Source: Dongia deserti (lineage in GTDB: Bacteria; Pseudomonadota; Alphaproteobacteria; Dongiales; Dongiaceae). Taken from it: a stretch of DNA of 64,000 nt. This document shows, piece after piece, positions 33,758 through 41,707 of the stretch. A program made the position numbers and the translations under genes. Position 1 is the first letter of the stretch. Every line of letters starts with the position of its first letter. A model generated the notes under the pieces. The model did no database searches, had not been told where the DNA came from, and saw only the letters and a program-made list of their open reading frames with translations. The DNA lies in NCBI RefSeq assembly GCF_003574735.1, contig NZ_QORW01000022.1:37347-101346 (forward strand), in the 5' to 3' direction.

Positions 33758-34492
33758 ATGGCAAAGGCGAGCGAGACAAAAGACACGGCCTGGATGAAGG
33801 AAGCCTTCATCGACGTGCAGGCGGAGCTGACGCTGAAGCTAAAGCGGGCTGCACAGTCCATCAGCCATGCTGGGACACAAGGAACGGTCGTCGAGGACCA
33901 CTGGATCGAGGTCTTCCGCTCCTATCTTCCGAATCGCTATCAGGTCGCGACCGGCTTCATCATCGATAGCCTTGGCAATCGCAGCCAGCAGATCGATGTC
34001 GTGATCTTCGACAAGCACTTCACCCCGACCTTGCTGGACCAGCAGAACCATCGCTACATCCCCGCCGAGGCTGTCTACGGCATCTTCGAGTCCAAGCCTC
34101 ATATCGATAAAAGCTACCTGGAATACGCAGGCGAAAAGGCAGCCTCCGTCCGGAAGCTTCATCGCACCTCCACCTCCGTCGTGCATGTCGATGGAGTTTC
34201 TAAGCCAAAGGCCCAGTTCGACATCGTCGCGGGCATTATCGCCCCGAAGTCGAGCTGGGCTGACGGGCTCGGGGAGACGTTCCGAAAGCACCTACCAGCC
34301 GAGCCGCTTCAACGCCTCGACTGCGGCTGCGCCTTGGAGCATGGCGCCTTCGATAGCTTCGATGGGAAGCTCAAAGTAACGGAACACGACGCCGCGCTGA
34401 TCTACTTCCTGTTCCGTCTCCTATCGAAGCTCCAGTCTCTGGGTAGTGTTCCGGCGATTGACTGGGCTGCATATACGGCCGCCATCAAGTAG
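33758..34492 (+). CDS. nucC: NucC-type CBASS effector nuclease
   Basis: A 244-residue PD-(D/E)XK endonuclease. IDVVIFD (D80) and VYGIFESKPHID (E111, K113) are the active site, with the same 31-residue spacing between Asp and Glu as in Escherichia coli NucC. The KAASVRKLHRTSTS region and the ending LGSVPAIDWAAY also match NucC as I remember it. The family forms trimers that pair into hexamers when cyclic tri-adenylate binds and then shreds host DNA, causing abortive infection. It starts 24 bp after the CD-NTase stop. Confidence 0.87.
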   Translation: MAKASETKDTAWMKEAFIDVQAELTLKLKRAAQSISHAGTQGTVVEDHWIEVFRSYLPNRYQVATGFIIDSLGNRSQQIDVVIFDKHFTPTLLDQQNHRYIPAEAVYGIFESKPHIDKSYLEYAGEKAASVRKLHRTSTSVVHVDGVSKPKAQFDIVAGIIAPKSSWADGLGETFRKHLPAEPLQRLDCGCALEHGAFDSFDGKLKVTEHDAALIYFLFRLLSKLQSLGSVPAIDWAAYTAAIK

Positions 34493-34506
34493 CAAGGGCT
34501 AGCGAG

Positions 34507-35274
34507 ATGGAGGACGACAAGAAGCTGGTCGTAACACCGCCCGAATTGAGGGACGGAGGCGGCAAAGCGCTAACACGCATCCTTCTGGAAATGGCAGCGC
34601 AGGCTACGCCAGTGACAGCCGCCCTGGCGCATCTCTACGGCTATACCCATCCAAGTCAGTTTGAGCAGGACCTCCAGAGGTTTCGGACGGATGTCGCGCA
34701 GAAGCTGACCGACCACGAAGAGCAGCTTCGCGCTCTCACCCACCTTCTGTCGCCTATGGCCGTCATTGGCGAGACCGCGATGCAGGTCGCGATCCATCTG
34801 CTTCGCATAAATACGACAGGACGGAGCGACCCCGTGCCGTTCGAGAAGCTTGTGGACGATCTCAAACACATCCCTCGCGATCGGCTTGAAGAGTCGGTGG
34901 CGGAGCTAAGCGCCCACGGGTTTGTGACGACCGCGGCGGCGAGCGGTCATGCAATAATCAATGTCCGACCGACCAATGCCGCTTTCCTGGCCTTCGATCA
35001 GGCGGCGACTGGACGCGATATCCAAGCCGATGCGGTCCATGTTGCATCTCTCTGGCTGGAGGACGAACAGCTTCGAAACGTCTTTAAGCTTTCGGAGCAC
35101 CTGGGTTGGGAACCGCGCCGTCTCAATCCTGCGCTAGGCGCCCTCCGAACCGTGTTCGCTGAGGGACGCTGGAGCAAGGAGAGGCATCTGATGCTGGAGA
35201 CGACTTCAGTCCTCGTTACCCTGGATGAGCGTTTCAAGCTGCGCCAGATCGTTGAGAGCGGGCGCGTCGGCTGA
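34507..35274 (+). CDS. Uncharacterised two-winged-helix protein linked to CBASS
   Basis: A 255-residue protein I do not recognise. Residues about 50-85 predict a coiled helix (SQFEQDLQRFRTDVAQKLTD). Residues about 85-165 look like a winged helix (IPRDRLEESVAELSAHGFVT then IINVRPTNAAFLAFD), and about 205-255 like a second (NPALGALRTVFAEGRWSKER). No catalytic motif or membrane segment is seen. It starts 14 bp after nucC and is followed 3 bp later by the DUF4238 fragment, so it belongs to the CBASS transcript or the next cargo unit. A regulator or phage-sensing accessory is possible but unproved. Confidence 0.65.
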   Translation: MEDDKKLVVTPPELRDGGGKALTRILLEMAAQATPVTAALAHLYGYTHPSQFEQDLQRFRTDVAQKLTDHEEQLRALTHLLSPMAVIGETAMQVAIHLLRINTTGRSDPVPFEKLVDDLKHIPRDRLEESVAELSAHGFVTTAAASGHAIINVRPTNAAFLAFDQAATGRDIQADAVHVASLWLEDEQLRNVFKLSEHLGWEPRRLNPALGALRTVFAEGRWSKERHLMLETTSVLVTLDERFKLRQIVESGRVG

Positions 35275-35277
35275 CCG

Positions 35278-35541
35278 ATGCGCCACCATTTCGTCTCCCA
35301 GTTCTATCTCAGCCGGTGGGAGGAGCCGCAGGATGGGAGAATCCCCACGTTTCTTCGGAAGACTGACGGTCAGATCGACCTAGTGCGGTTCGCAAAGCAA
35401 TCCACGGGGTATGAGCACGACCTGTATGCGTTCACCAACGTGGACCAGGACGACAAACATGTCCTGGAACACGAGTTCTTCACGCCTAGCCTGAACTGTG
35501 CAGGCCCCCCCAATTCGGGAGCGAACAACTGGCTCAGCTAG
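35278..35541 (+). pseudogene. DUF4238 protein, truncated after about 70 residues
   Basis: The reading frame opens with the family start MRHHFVSQFYLSRWEEPQDG and continues through TGYEHDLYAFTNVD to LEHEFFTP. Full DUF4238 proteins are near 300 residues; here similarity ends at about position 35487 and the frame closes after 87 codons with unrelated residues. It was cut off by the deletion that also shaped the right end of the island. The ATG follows the preceding stop by 3 bp. Confidence 0.72.
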
Positions 35542-35751
35542 GCCAGCCTATTGCGACTGTCAGCGACAGGCCGTTGAGACCTTCGTGTCGTCGCCATTCA
35601 GGAAGCCCAATTCGCCGATTATTGTTGCCTGTCTAGGCAGTTCCTCAGACGTTTGCTGCTGCGGCAATGGTCGCCAAAGCAGCAGTCACCATCAAACCTC
35701 GGGCGTGTACGCAGACAAGTCACCCAGCTCGGCAAAAGAGGATGCATTCAA

Positions 35752-35782
35752 TGCTACAAGTCGTGCTACCACATCTTGCTAC
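35752..35782. repeat. Right arm-type sites: TGCTAC repeats
   Basis: TGCTAC occurs at 35752-35757, 35764-35769 and 35777-35782 (12- and 13-bp spacing), about 85 bp inside the right att repeat. The same hexamer at the same spacing lies inside the left end. Confidence 0.45.
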
Positions 35783-35865
35783 AATTATAGCGGAGCTTGC
35801 CCGCAGGGCATTGATTTGCAATGCAGATTTTCAGTGGCGGAAGTGACGGGAATGGAATCGGAGCT

Positions 35866-35882
35866 TCCCCCTCTCTCCGCCA
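35866..35882. repeat. Right attachment repeat (attR)
   Basis: TCCCCCTCTCTCCGCCA is an exact 17-bp copy of the tRNA-Ser 3' end at 28127-28143 in the same orientation. Immediately beside it the sequence is no longer tRNA-like, so this is the displaced half of the original site. Confidence 0.85.
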
Positions 35883-36099
35883 GCGTACCATTCCACCTGA
35901 AAAATCAATGGTTTGGCAGGGCGTTCGAGAGCGCTCCGAGCGGCACTGTGTGCACCAGTTCCGTGGCACAATCCAAATCCAGATCCGGCCCAGGAGTATC
36001 CGTGTCGGACCTTAGTCGCCAATTCTGCGAAGGCTCATCATCAGCCTGAAAATGCGCCACCCTGAACATCGATGTCCGGAGTTAATGCGGTCTCCGACA

Positions 36100-36712
36100 T
36101 CTCGTCAGCGTGAGTACCGAGTCCACGCTCTGTGCGTTGCTCGGACCGCGCACGTATATAAGGCACGAGCCTAGCGCCGCCTGCAGCTGCATCTCCTCTC
36201 GCTGGCTGCGAGTCGGCGCTCGTTCGATGGCGGTCAGTGCTCGCCATCTGCCGAAAACGCCCAATCAAGTCCGGCGCGTATGTTGTCGACTTGGCGGCGA
36301 TGGATCGAGAGCCATTCGATGGTAGATTGGCGCGACCACGCGCGCCGCGTGTGTTCAAGCAGAGCTCGATAGAACTCGGCGTGCCACCGCGAAATCCGGT
36401 GCGCTTCTCTGCAGTCGCGCAGCTTCTGACGCACGTAGTCACGTGTCGTCTCGAGCAGGGGACAACGGAGCGCATCTCAAATTGCTCCACGACGAGCAGC
36501 GACTTCGCGACACGATTCGAGATACAGCTGACCACTGTTGCAGCCGGGATCTCTTCGCTCGCCGCCACGGCCTCGGCCGTCTCAAGGCTAAAGCTGCCCG
36601 CGAAGTTCGCGAGGCGTCGCAACACGGCGACCTCGGTTTCAGAGAGCGTCTGGTAGCTCGAGTCGAGCGTTGCCCTCAGGGTCTGATGACGGGGCAGCGC
36701 CGCGCCCAGACC
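36100..36712 (-). pseudogene. Remnant of a winged-helix/ATPase (LuxR/SARP-type) regulator
   Basis: Three consecutive frames on this strand give pieces of one protein. The first is RHQTLRATLDSSYQTLSETE, then VAVLRRLANFAGSFSLETAE and NRVAKSLLVVE. The second, in another frame, is WHAEFYRALLEHTRRAWSR then VDNIRAGLDWAFSADGEH. The third is MQLQAALGSCLIYVRGP. This order is that of the ATPase/TPR part of large predicted transcription regulators. Both ends are missing and there are at least two frameshifts. Confidence 0.7.
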
Positions 36713-36722
36713 GAGATGATGC

Positions 36723-36958
36723 TTGGACGAGTACATCCGTGAGAATGCGGAAACCGGATGCCACTTTGCCGGCACCTGCCGCGTGGGAAGCGGACCGGAC
36801 GCCGTGATCGATGGCGAGCTCTGCGTTTACGGCATCGAGGGTCTGCGTGTGGTCGATGCCTCGGTAGTGCCCGAGGCGACAAACGGCACACGAACGCACC
36901 GACGATCATGATAGCCGAGAAGGCTGCTGATCTGATCAGGTCGCGAAAACCGCCTAGG
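36723..36958 (+). pseudogene. C-terminal remnant of a GMC oxidoreductase
   Basis: The frame reads EYIRENAETGCHFAGTCRVG, then GLRVVDASVVPEATNG, the C-terminal FAD/substrate signature of choline-dehydrogenase-like GMC enzymes. Near 36886 a base is missing (GGCACACGAAC where GGCAACACGAAC is expected), and the next frame continues TNAPTIMIAEKAADLIR, the normal family ending. The N-terminal 450 or so residues are absent. No gene lies between here and the TTG at 37118. Confidence 0.75.
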
Positions 36959-37117
36959 AAGTACCCTATTATCGGCCCGGCCCGGTCAATGTGACCTGAC
37001 GAGAAGACCTTCTCGAGTTTCCAGTTTCGGCAGAACCTGCTATCGATTCGGTGCTTGCCAGCGGCTAACTGGCAATGAGCCGTCGATGGGGTCCACTAGA
37101 TCGAAGGAACAGACACC

Positions 37118-37978
37118 TTGAGATATGAACGTCCACAGACGATGAAGGAAGCCACCGGCCTTCTGGCGAGGGAGAAGGGCAGGGCCTTCGTGCTCGCGGG
37201 CGGCACTGACCTTCTGGTGCGGCTGCGCACAGGGTTCATCGAGCCCGACCTCATCGTCGACATCAAGCGCATCACCGCGACGCGCAGCATCGACGTCAGG
37301 TCGAACGGGTTCAGGATCGGCGCGGCGGTCACCGGCGCCGAACTAAACGAGCATGCCAAGCTGACCAAGGCCTGGCCGGGCGTGGTGGAGGCGGCGAACC
37401 TCATCGGCTCCAAGCAGGTTCAGGGGCGCTGTACAATGACCGGTAACCTGTGCAATGCATCGCCGGCCGCGGATAGCGTGCCGGCCCTGATGGCAGCGGC
37501 AGCGAAGGTCGTGATCGTTGGGCCCAAAGGCAAGCGCACCATCCCGGTGGAGCAGGTGCCGGTCGCGCCCGGCAAGACATCGCTCAAGAAGGGCGAGATC
37601 ATCGAGAGCATCCTGCTGCCCAAGCGTCCGCCGCGCTCGGGTGACGCCTATCTGCGGTTCATTCCACGCACGGAAATGGACATCGCGGTGGTCGGCGCCG
37701 CGGTTAGCGTGACCCTGGATGCCAAGGGCATGTGCACCGATGCACGCGTGGCGCTCGGCGCCGTCGCCCCGACCGTGGTGCTGGTGCCGGAGGCGGCGAA
37801 GGCCTTGATCGGCACCAAGATGGACAAGGCCGCGCTCGACGCGCTAGCCGCCGCCTGCTCGGCGGCCTGCCGGCCGATCGATGACAAGCGCGGCACCAGC
37901 GAATTCCGCATCAAAGTGGCCGGCGTCCTGGCGCGCCGCGCTGCGCAAATCGCGCGCAAGCGCGCAGGAGGCAAGTAG
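37118..37978 (+). CDS. Molybdenum hydroxylase FAD-binding subunit (CoxM/CutM-like)
   Basis: A 286-residue FAD subunit of the xanthine-dehydrogenase family that passes electrons from the iron-sulfur subunit to an acceptor. FVLAGGTDLLVRLRTGFIEP (about 24-43) and TMTGNLCNASPAADSVPALM (about 106-125) are the two FAD-binding loops of the PCMH fold. The C-terminal domain follows (MDIAVVGAAVSVTLD). The start is TTG (then RYERPQTMKEA), which matches where homologues start. It is first in an operon of three subunits plus a MoaD-like gene, with a 1-bp gap to the next. Confidence 0.9.
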   Translation: MRYERPQTMKEATGLLAREKGRAFVLAGGTDLLVRLRTGFIEPDLIVDIKRITATRSIDVRSNGFRIGAAVTGAELNEHAKLTKAWPGVVEAANLIGSKQVQGRCTMTGNLCNASPAADSVPALMAAAAKVVIVGPKGKRTIPVEQVPVAPGKTSLKKGEIIESILLPKRPPRSGDAYLRFIPRTEMDIAVVGAAVSVTLDAKGMCTDARVALGAVAPTVVLVPEAAKALIGTKMDKAALDALAAACSAACRPIDDKRGTSEFRIKVAGVLARRAAQIARKRAGGK

Positions 37979-38455
37979 ATGTCAGCCATTCACGTCACGA
38001 CCAAGATCAACGGAGACGTCGTCGATTATGTCTGCGAGGCGGACGAGACGCTCCTCGACGTGCTGCGGAACCGTCTTGGATTGACGGGCGCGAAGGAAGG
38101 CTGCAGCACCGGCGATTGCGGCGCCTGCAGCGTCACGATCGACGGCCGGCTGACCTGCTCCTGCCTTGTCCTAGGTGCCGAGGCCGATGGCCGCGAGATC
38201 GGCACCATTGAGGGCATGGCGAAGGGGGACGAGCTTCATCCGCTGCAACGCAAGTTCCTGGAGCATGCCGCCCTGCAATGCGGCATCTGCACGCCGGGCA
38301 TCCTGGTCGCGGCCAAGTCCCTGCTGGAGCACAACCCGAAACCGACCGAGACGGAGGTGCGCTTCGGCCTCGCCGGCAATCTCTGCCGCTGTACCGGATA
38401 CGACAAGATCGTCCGCGCCGTGATGGACGCGGCGCAAGAGATGCGGAGGGCCTGA
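37979..38455 (+). CDS. Molybdenum hydroxylase [2Fe-2S] subunit (CoxS-like)
   Basis: A 158-residue electron-transfer subunit. The plant-type cluster is held by GCSTGDCGACSVTIDG plus the cysteine in LTCSC (N-terminal half). The second cluster is in the helical domain, CGICTPG and GNLCRCTGYDKIV. It carries electrons from the molybdenum site to the FAD subunit encoded just upstream. The ATG directly follows the previous stop, and the next gene begins 2 bp after its own stop. Confidence 0.95.
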   Translation: MSAIHVTTKINGDVVDYVCEADETLLDVLRNRLGLTGAKEGCSTGDCGACSVTIDGRLTCSCLVLGAEADGREIGTIEGMAKGDELHPLQRKFLEHAALQCGICTPGILVAAKSLLEHNPKPTETEVRFGLAGNLCRCTGYDKIVRAVMDAAQEMRRA

Positions 38456-38457
38456 TC

Positions 38458-40728
38458 ATGCCACTCGATAGCACCCTGCAAGGCAAGCGCGATTTCAAGG
38501 TGGTCGGGACCCGGCCGCTGCGGCCCGATGGCATCGACAAGGTGACCGGCCGCGCCAAGTTCGGCGCTGATGCGACCGCCCCGGGCATGCTGGTCGGACG
38601 CATCCTGCGCTCGCCGCACGCGCATGCGCGCATCAAGAAGATCGACACCAGCAAGGCGGAGAAGCTGCCCGGCGTGAAGGCGATCGTCACGCGCGAGGAC
38701 CTCCCCGACCATACCGACGGCGATGCGTTGCTCTATGACGTGCTCTACAACATCATGGCGCGCGAGAAGGCGTTGTATGAGGGCCATGCGGTTGCGGCGG
38801 TCGCCGCCGTCGATACGCGTACTGCGCGCGAAGCGCTGAAGTTGATCAAGGTGGACTACGAAGTGCTGCCGCACGTCACCGATGTCGACGAGGCGATGAA
38901 GCCCGGCGCGCCGATCCTGCACAGCACGATCTTCACGGACGGCTTGGAGCCGAAGCCCAAGAAGCCGTCCAACGTCGTGCGGCGCTACGAGTTCGGCCAT
39001 GGCGATGTCGAGGCTGGCTTCAAAAAGGCCGACATCATCGTCGAGCGCACCTTCAAGACCGAGGCGACGCACCAGGGCTATATCGAACCGCACGCCTGTC
39101 TCGCCAACGTCGGGCCGGACGGGCAGGGCGAGCTGTGGGTCTGCACCCAGGGTCACTTCATGGTGCGGGATACCTGCGCTCGATTGCTCGGGATGGACAT
39201 CTCCAAGCTGCGCGTGACCGCCTCCGAGATCGGCGGCGGCTTCGGCGGCAAGACCACCGTCTTTATCGAGCCGGTTGCGCTCGCCTTATCGCGCAAGGCC
39301 AACCGGCCGGTGAAGGTCGTGATGAGCCGCGAGGAGGTGTTCAAAGCGTCCGGCCCGACCGCCAGCACTTCGATCGACGTCAAGATCGGCGTCACCAAAG
39401 ATGGCCGGATCACGGCGGCGGACGCCACGCTGCGCTATCAGGGTGGCGCCTTCGCGGGCTCGCCGGTGGAGTTCGGCGCCATGTCGGCCTTCGCCTGCTA
39501 CGACCTCGAGAACGCGCGCACGATCGGCTATGACGTCGTGACCAACCGGCCCAAGCAGGCGGCCTATCGCGCGCCCGGCGCGCCGATGGCGGCGTTCGCG
39601 GTCGAAAGCGTGATCGAGGAACTGGCGCGCAAGGTCGGCATGGAGCCGATCGATTTCCGCATGAAGAATGCGGCGCGCGAAGGCACCAGATCATCCTACG
39701 GTCCGACCTACGGTCCGATCGGCCTGCTGGCGACGCTGGAGAAGGCGAAGCAGCATCCGCATTTCAAGGCGCCCTTGAGCCCGAATCAGGGGCGCGGCAT
39801 GGCCTGCGGCTTCTGGTTCAATTTCGGCGGCCAGACCTGCGTCTCGCTCAACGTCAACAGCGATGGCACCGTGGCGCTGTCGGTGGGCACGCCGGATATC
39901 GGTGGCTCGCGCGCCTCCATGTGCCTGATGGCGGCGGAGGAACTCGGCATCCCCTATGACAAGGTGCGGGCGATCGTCGCCGACACCAGCGCGCTCGGCT
40001 ATAACGACGTGACCGACGGCAGCCGCACGACCTTCGCCACCGGCATGGCAACCATCCTCGCCGCGCGCGATGCGATCAAGAAGCTGACCGCGCGCGCTGC
40101 GCAGATCTGGGGCATCTCGGCCGAAGCGGTCACGTGGGAGAAGGGCTATGCCAAGCCGGCCGGATCGAACGCCGGCAACTTCCCGCCGATGTCGATCGCA
40201 GAGATCGCAGCCCAGGCCGGCGCCACCGGCGGGCCGATCGCGGGCCATCACGAGTACAGCGCGGACGGCGCTGGCGTTAGTTTTGCAACCCACATCTGCG
40301 ATGCGGAAGTGGATCCGGAGACCGGCGCCACCAAGATCGTGCGCTATACTGTGCTGCAGGATGCCGGCAAGGCGGTGCATCCGAGCTACGTCGAAGGTCA
40401 GTTCCAGGGCGGCGCCGTGCAAGGCATCGGCTGGGCGCTGAACGAGGAATACATCTATGGCAAGGACGGCAGGCTGCAGAATGCGGGCTTCCTCGACTAC
40501 CGCATCCCGGTCTGCTCCGACCTGCCGATGATCGACACGGTGATCCTGGAAATTCCCAATCCGGGACACCCGTACGGCGTGCGTGGCGTGGGCGAGACCT
40601 CGATCGTTCCGCCATTGGCCGCGATCGCCAATGCGGTGTCGGCGGCGGCGGGCGTGCGCCTCACCAGCCTTCCGATGTCGCCGCCCAGGATTCTGGCGGC
40701 GCTCGACCGCAAGGCTGCGGCGGAGTGA
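38458..40728 (+). CDS. Molybdenum hydroxylase catalytic subunit (xanthine dehydrogenase-like)
   Basis: A 756-residue molybdopterin-binding subunit that hydroxylates a heterocycle or aldehyde-type substrate with water-derived oxygen. RPDGIDKVTGRAKFGAD and the GRILRSPHAHARI segment open the first domain; EIGGGFGGKTTVFIEPVALA is a pterin contact, and GVRGVGETSIVPPLAAIANA carries the catalytic glutamate in GVGE. The active-site loop AYXCSFR of form I CO dehydrogenase is replaced by AYRAPGAP, so CO oxidation is excluded. The substrate is not predictable. Start chosen at 38458; the previous gene ends 2 bp upstream. Confidence 0.92.
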   Translation: MPLDSTLQGKRDFKVVGTRPLRPDGIDKVTGRAKFGADATAPGMLVGRILRSPHAHARIKKIDTSKAEKLPGVKAIVTREDLPDHTDGDALLYDVLYNIMAREKALYEGHAVAAVAAVDTRTAREALKLIKVDYEVLPHVTDVDEAMKPGAPILHSTIFTDGLEPKPKKPSNVVRRYEFGHGDVEAGFKKADIIVERTFKTEATHQGYIEPHACLANVGPDGQGELWVCTQGHFMVRDTCARLLGMDISKLRVTASEIGGGFGGKTTVFIEPVALALSRKANRPVKVVMSREEVFKASGPTASTSIDVKIGVTKDGRITAADATLRYQGGAFAGSPVEFGAMSAFACYDLENARTIGYDVVTNRPKQAAYRAPGAPMAAFAVESVIEELARKVGMEPIDFRMKNAAREGTRSSYGPTYGPIGLLATLEKAKQHPHFKAPLSPNQGRGMACGFWFNFGGQTCVSLNVNSDGTVALSVGTPDIGGSRASMCLMAAEELGIPYDKVRAIVADTSALGYNDVTDGSRTTFATGMATILAARDAIKKLTARAAQIWGISAEAVTWEKGYAKPAGSNAGNFPPMSIAEIAAQAGATGGPIAGHHEYSADGAGVSFATHICDAEVDPETGATKIVRYTVLQDAGKAVHPSYVEGQFQGGAVQGIGWALNEEYIYGKDGRLQNAGFLDYRIPVCSDLPMIDTVILEIPNPGHPYGVRGVGETSIVPPLAAIANAVSAAAGVRLTSLPMSPPRILAALDRKAAAE

Positions 40729-40744
40729 GAGGGCAAGGCGCCCG

Positions 40745-40990
40745 ATGGTGAAGGTGGTCGTATGGGGCTCATTGAAGCCCCATACCGGCGGCCAAGCCGA
40801 GCTCGAGATCGAGGCCGGCAACGTGCGCGAGCTGCTCAATCGGCTGGGCGAGACCTATCCCGGCCTGAAGCCACAGCTTGCACGCGGCGTCTCGGTCGCG
40901 ATCGACGGCGTGATTTTCCGCGACGGCCTCCACGAACCTCTGCGCAAGGACAGCGAGGTCTTCCTGCTGCCGCGCATGACTGGCGGGTAA
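40745..40990 (+). CDS. MoaD/ThiS-family sulfur-carrier-like protein
   Basis: An 81-residue beta-grasp protein starting MVKVVVWGSLKPHTGGQAEL and ending MTGG. The terminal Gly-Gly is the thiocarboxylate-forming site of MoaD/ThiS carriers, and GNVRELLNRLGETYPGLKPQ is the conserved helix. It lies 16 bp after the catalytic subunit gene, separate from any moaE or thi genes, so it is probably a dedicated sulfur donor for the molybdenum cofactor of this enzyme (inference). Housekeeping MoaD is expected elsewhere. Confidence 0.82.
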   Translation: MVKVVVWGSLKPHTGGQAELEIEAGNVRELLNRLGETYPGLKPQLARGVSVAIDGVIFRDGLHEPLRKDSEVFLLPRMTGG

Positions 40991-41154
40991 TGCGAGCAAG
41001 CCGCTTCTCCGAGTCGATGACGACCCGGTACGAGCGCGGCTATCCGCCAGTCGGCGCTATCTCCATGCATCGATGGGAAACCAGATCGCGCCGTTCGTGC
41101 ATGTCAATGCGAGTCTATCCCAGAGACCTTGTTCGAATCGCTATCGGCTCGCTG

Positions 41155-41245
41155 TTGTGCCGCTTACCGTCCGCCCGCTGGCTGCGCCAGCATTCGTTTC
41201 CAGGCAACATCCGGAAACTACGCAATATCATCATCATCCAGCAGC
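41155..41245 (+). pseudogene. Possible sigma-54 activator fragment
   Basis: One frame reads LRQHSFPGNIRKLRNIIII. The FPGN-x-R-x-LRN pattern is the conserved end of the AAA+ domain in sigma-54-dependent activators. Nothing before or after supports an intact gene. The rest of 40991-41251 holds no recognisable feature. Confidence 0.35.
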
Positions 41246-41251
41246 TATCGA

Positions 41252-41372
41252 GGTGATGATCGGCGGCGCGGGTAATGATGTCTACCACGTCGACTCGATT
41301 GGTGATGTCGTGCAGAAGCGGCCAATGGCGGCATCGATACTGTCCGCACGAGCATCGACTATACCCTGGGCG
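41252..41372 (+). pseudogene. RTX (haemolysin-type Ca-binding) repeat fragment
   Basis: The first frame reads MIGGAGNDVYHVDSIGDVV. After a frameshift near 41315 the next frame reads ANGGIDTVRTSIDYTLGA. Joined, these match the GGxGNDxYxVDxxGDxVxE...GGxDTVxxSxxYTLG unit of RTX proteins. It is a short stub with neither end. Confidence 0.68.
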
Positions 41373-41707
41373 CGAAGCGAGAGGTTCGCGGCCAGAGTGA
41401 GCGCCTCCCGCGATCGCGCCAGCGCCCGGTCGGCCTCGCCCTGGTGCCAGAGCGCAAGTCCCGAGAAGCACCGGCAGCAGACGCCGGGATCATGCCCCGA
41501 ATATACATAGGTGAGGCGGTGGTCACGCTGCCGATCGTAGAGCCCAATGCCGGGTTCCGCGTGATGCCTGGCACCGGCATAGTCGCCCATGAAGAAGCTG
41601 TTGCTCCAGAACAGATGGTGCGTTTCGATGTTCATCGCCGGATCGTCGGCCTTCTGGGCCAGCACGACGACCATAAGGTCTTCGCGCGAATTCGCCTTCG
41701 GGGTCAA
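41372..41707 (-). pseudogene. TPR-domain fragment of an adenylate-cyclase/ATPase-type regulator
   Basis: The frame reads IETHHLFWSNSFFMGDYAGA, LYDRQRDHRLTYVYSGHDPG and VCCRCFSGLALWHQGEADRA, then LARSREALTLA. This is the TPR tail of large AAA/adenylate-cyclase-type proteins, in which the phrase YGGHDPGVCC is conserved. It lacks its start and both domain neighbours, and abuts the RTX stub on the opposite strand. 41708-41893 holds no other feature. Confidence 0.65.

Larger units (their letters stand above)
28144..35882. mobile_element. tRNA-Ser genomic island carrying CBASS and MNT/HEPN-like genes
   Basis: A 7.7-kb island bounded by the 17-bp repeats. Next to the tRNA is the usual integrase, but only its C-terminal part survives. 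The cargo is an HTH protein, a winged-helix nucleotidyltransferase with a HEPN-like partner, a five-gene type III CBASS, an uncharacterised protein and a truncated DUF4238 gene. The non-coding parts are visibly more AT-rich than the flanks. Short TGCTAC repeats lie just inside both ends. The island cannot excise by itself with the fragmentary integrase. Confidence 0.85.
35542..36040. other. Non-coding right end of the island and junction
   Basis: No gene is supported. The stretch holds the TGCTAC arm-type repeats (35752-35782), the right att repeat (35866-35882) and then sequence outside the island leading into a decayed regulator. Short frames here have no recognisable motifs. Confidence 0.6.

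Noticed and set aside
35498..36049. 183-codon frame across the right island border
   Set aside because: It crosses the att repeat, has no ribosome-binding site and no family pattern.
38458..40728. Aerobic CO dehydrogenase large subunit
   Set aside because: The AYXCSFR active-site loop is replaced by AYRAPGAP, so only the wider xanthine-dehydrogenase family is supported.
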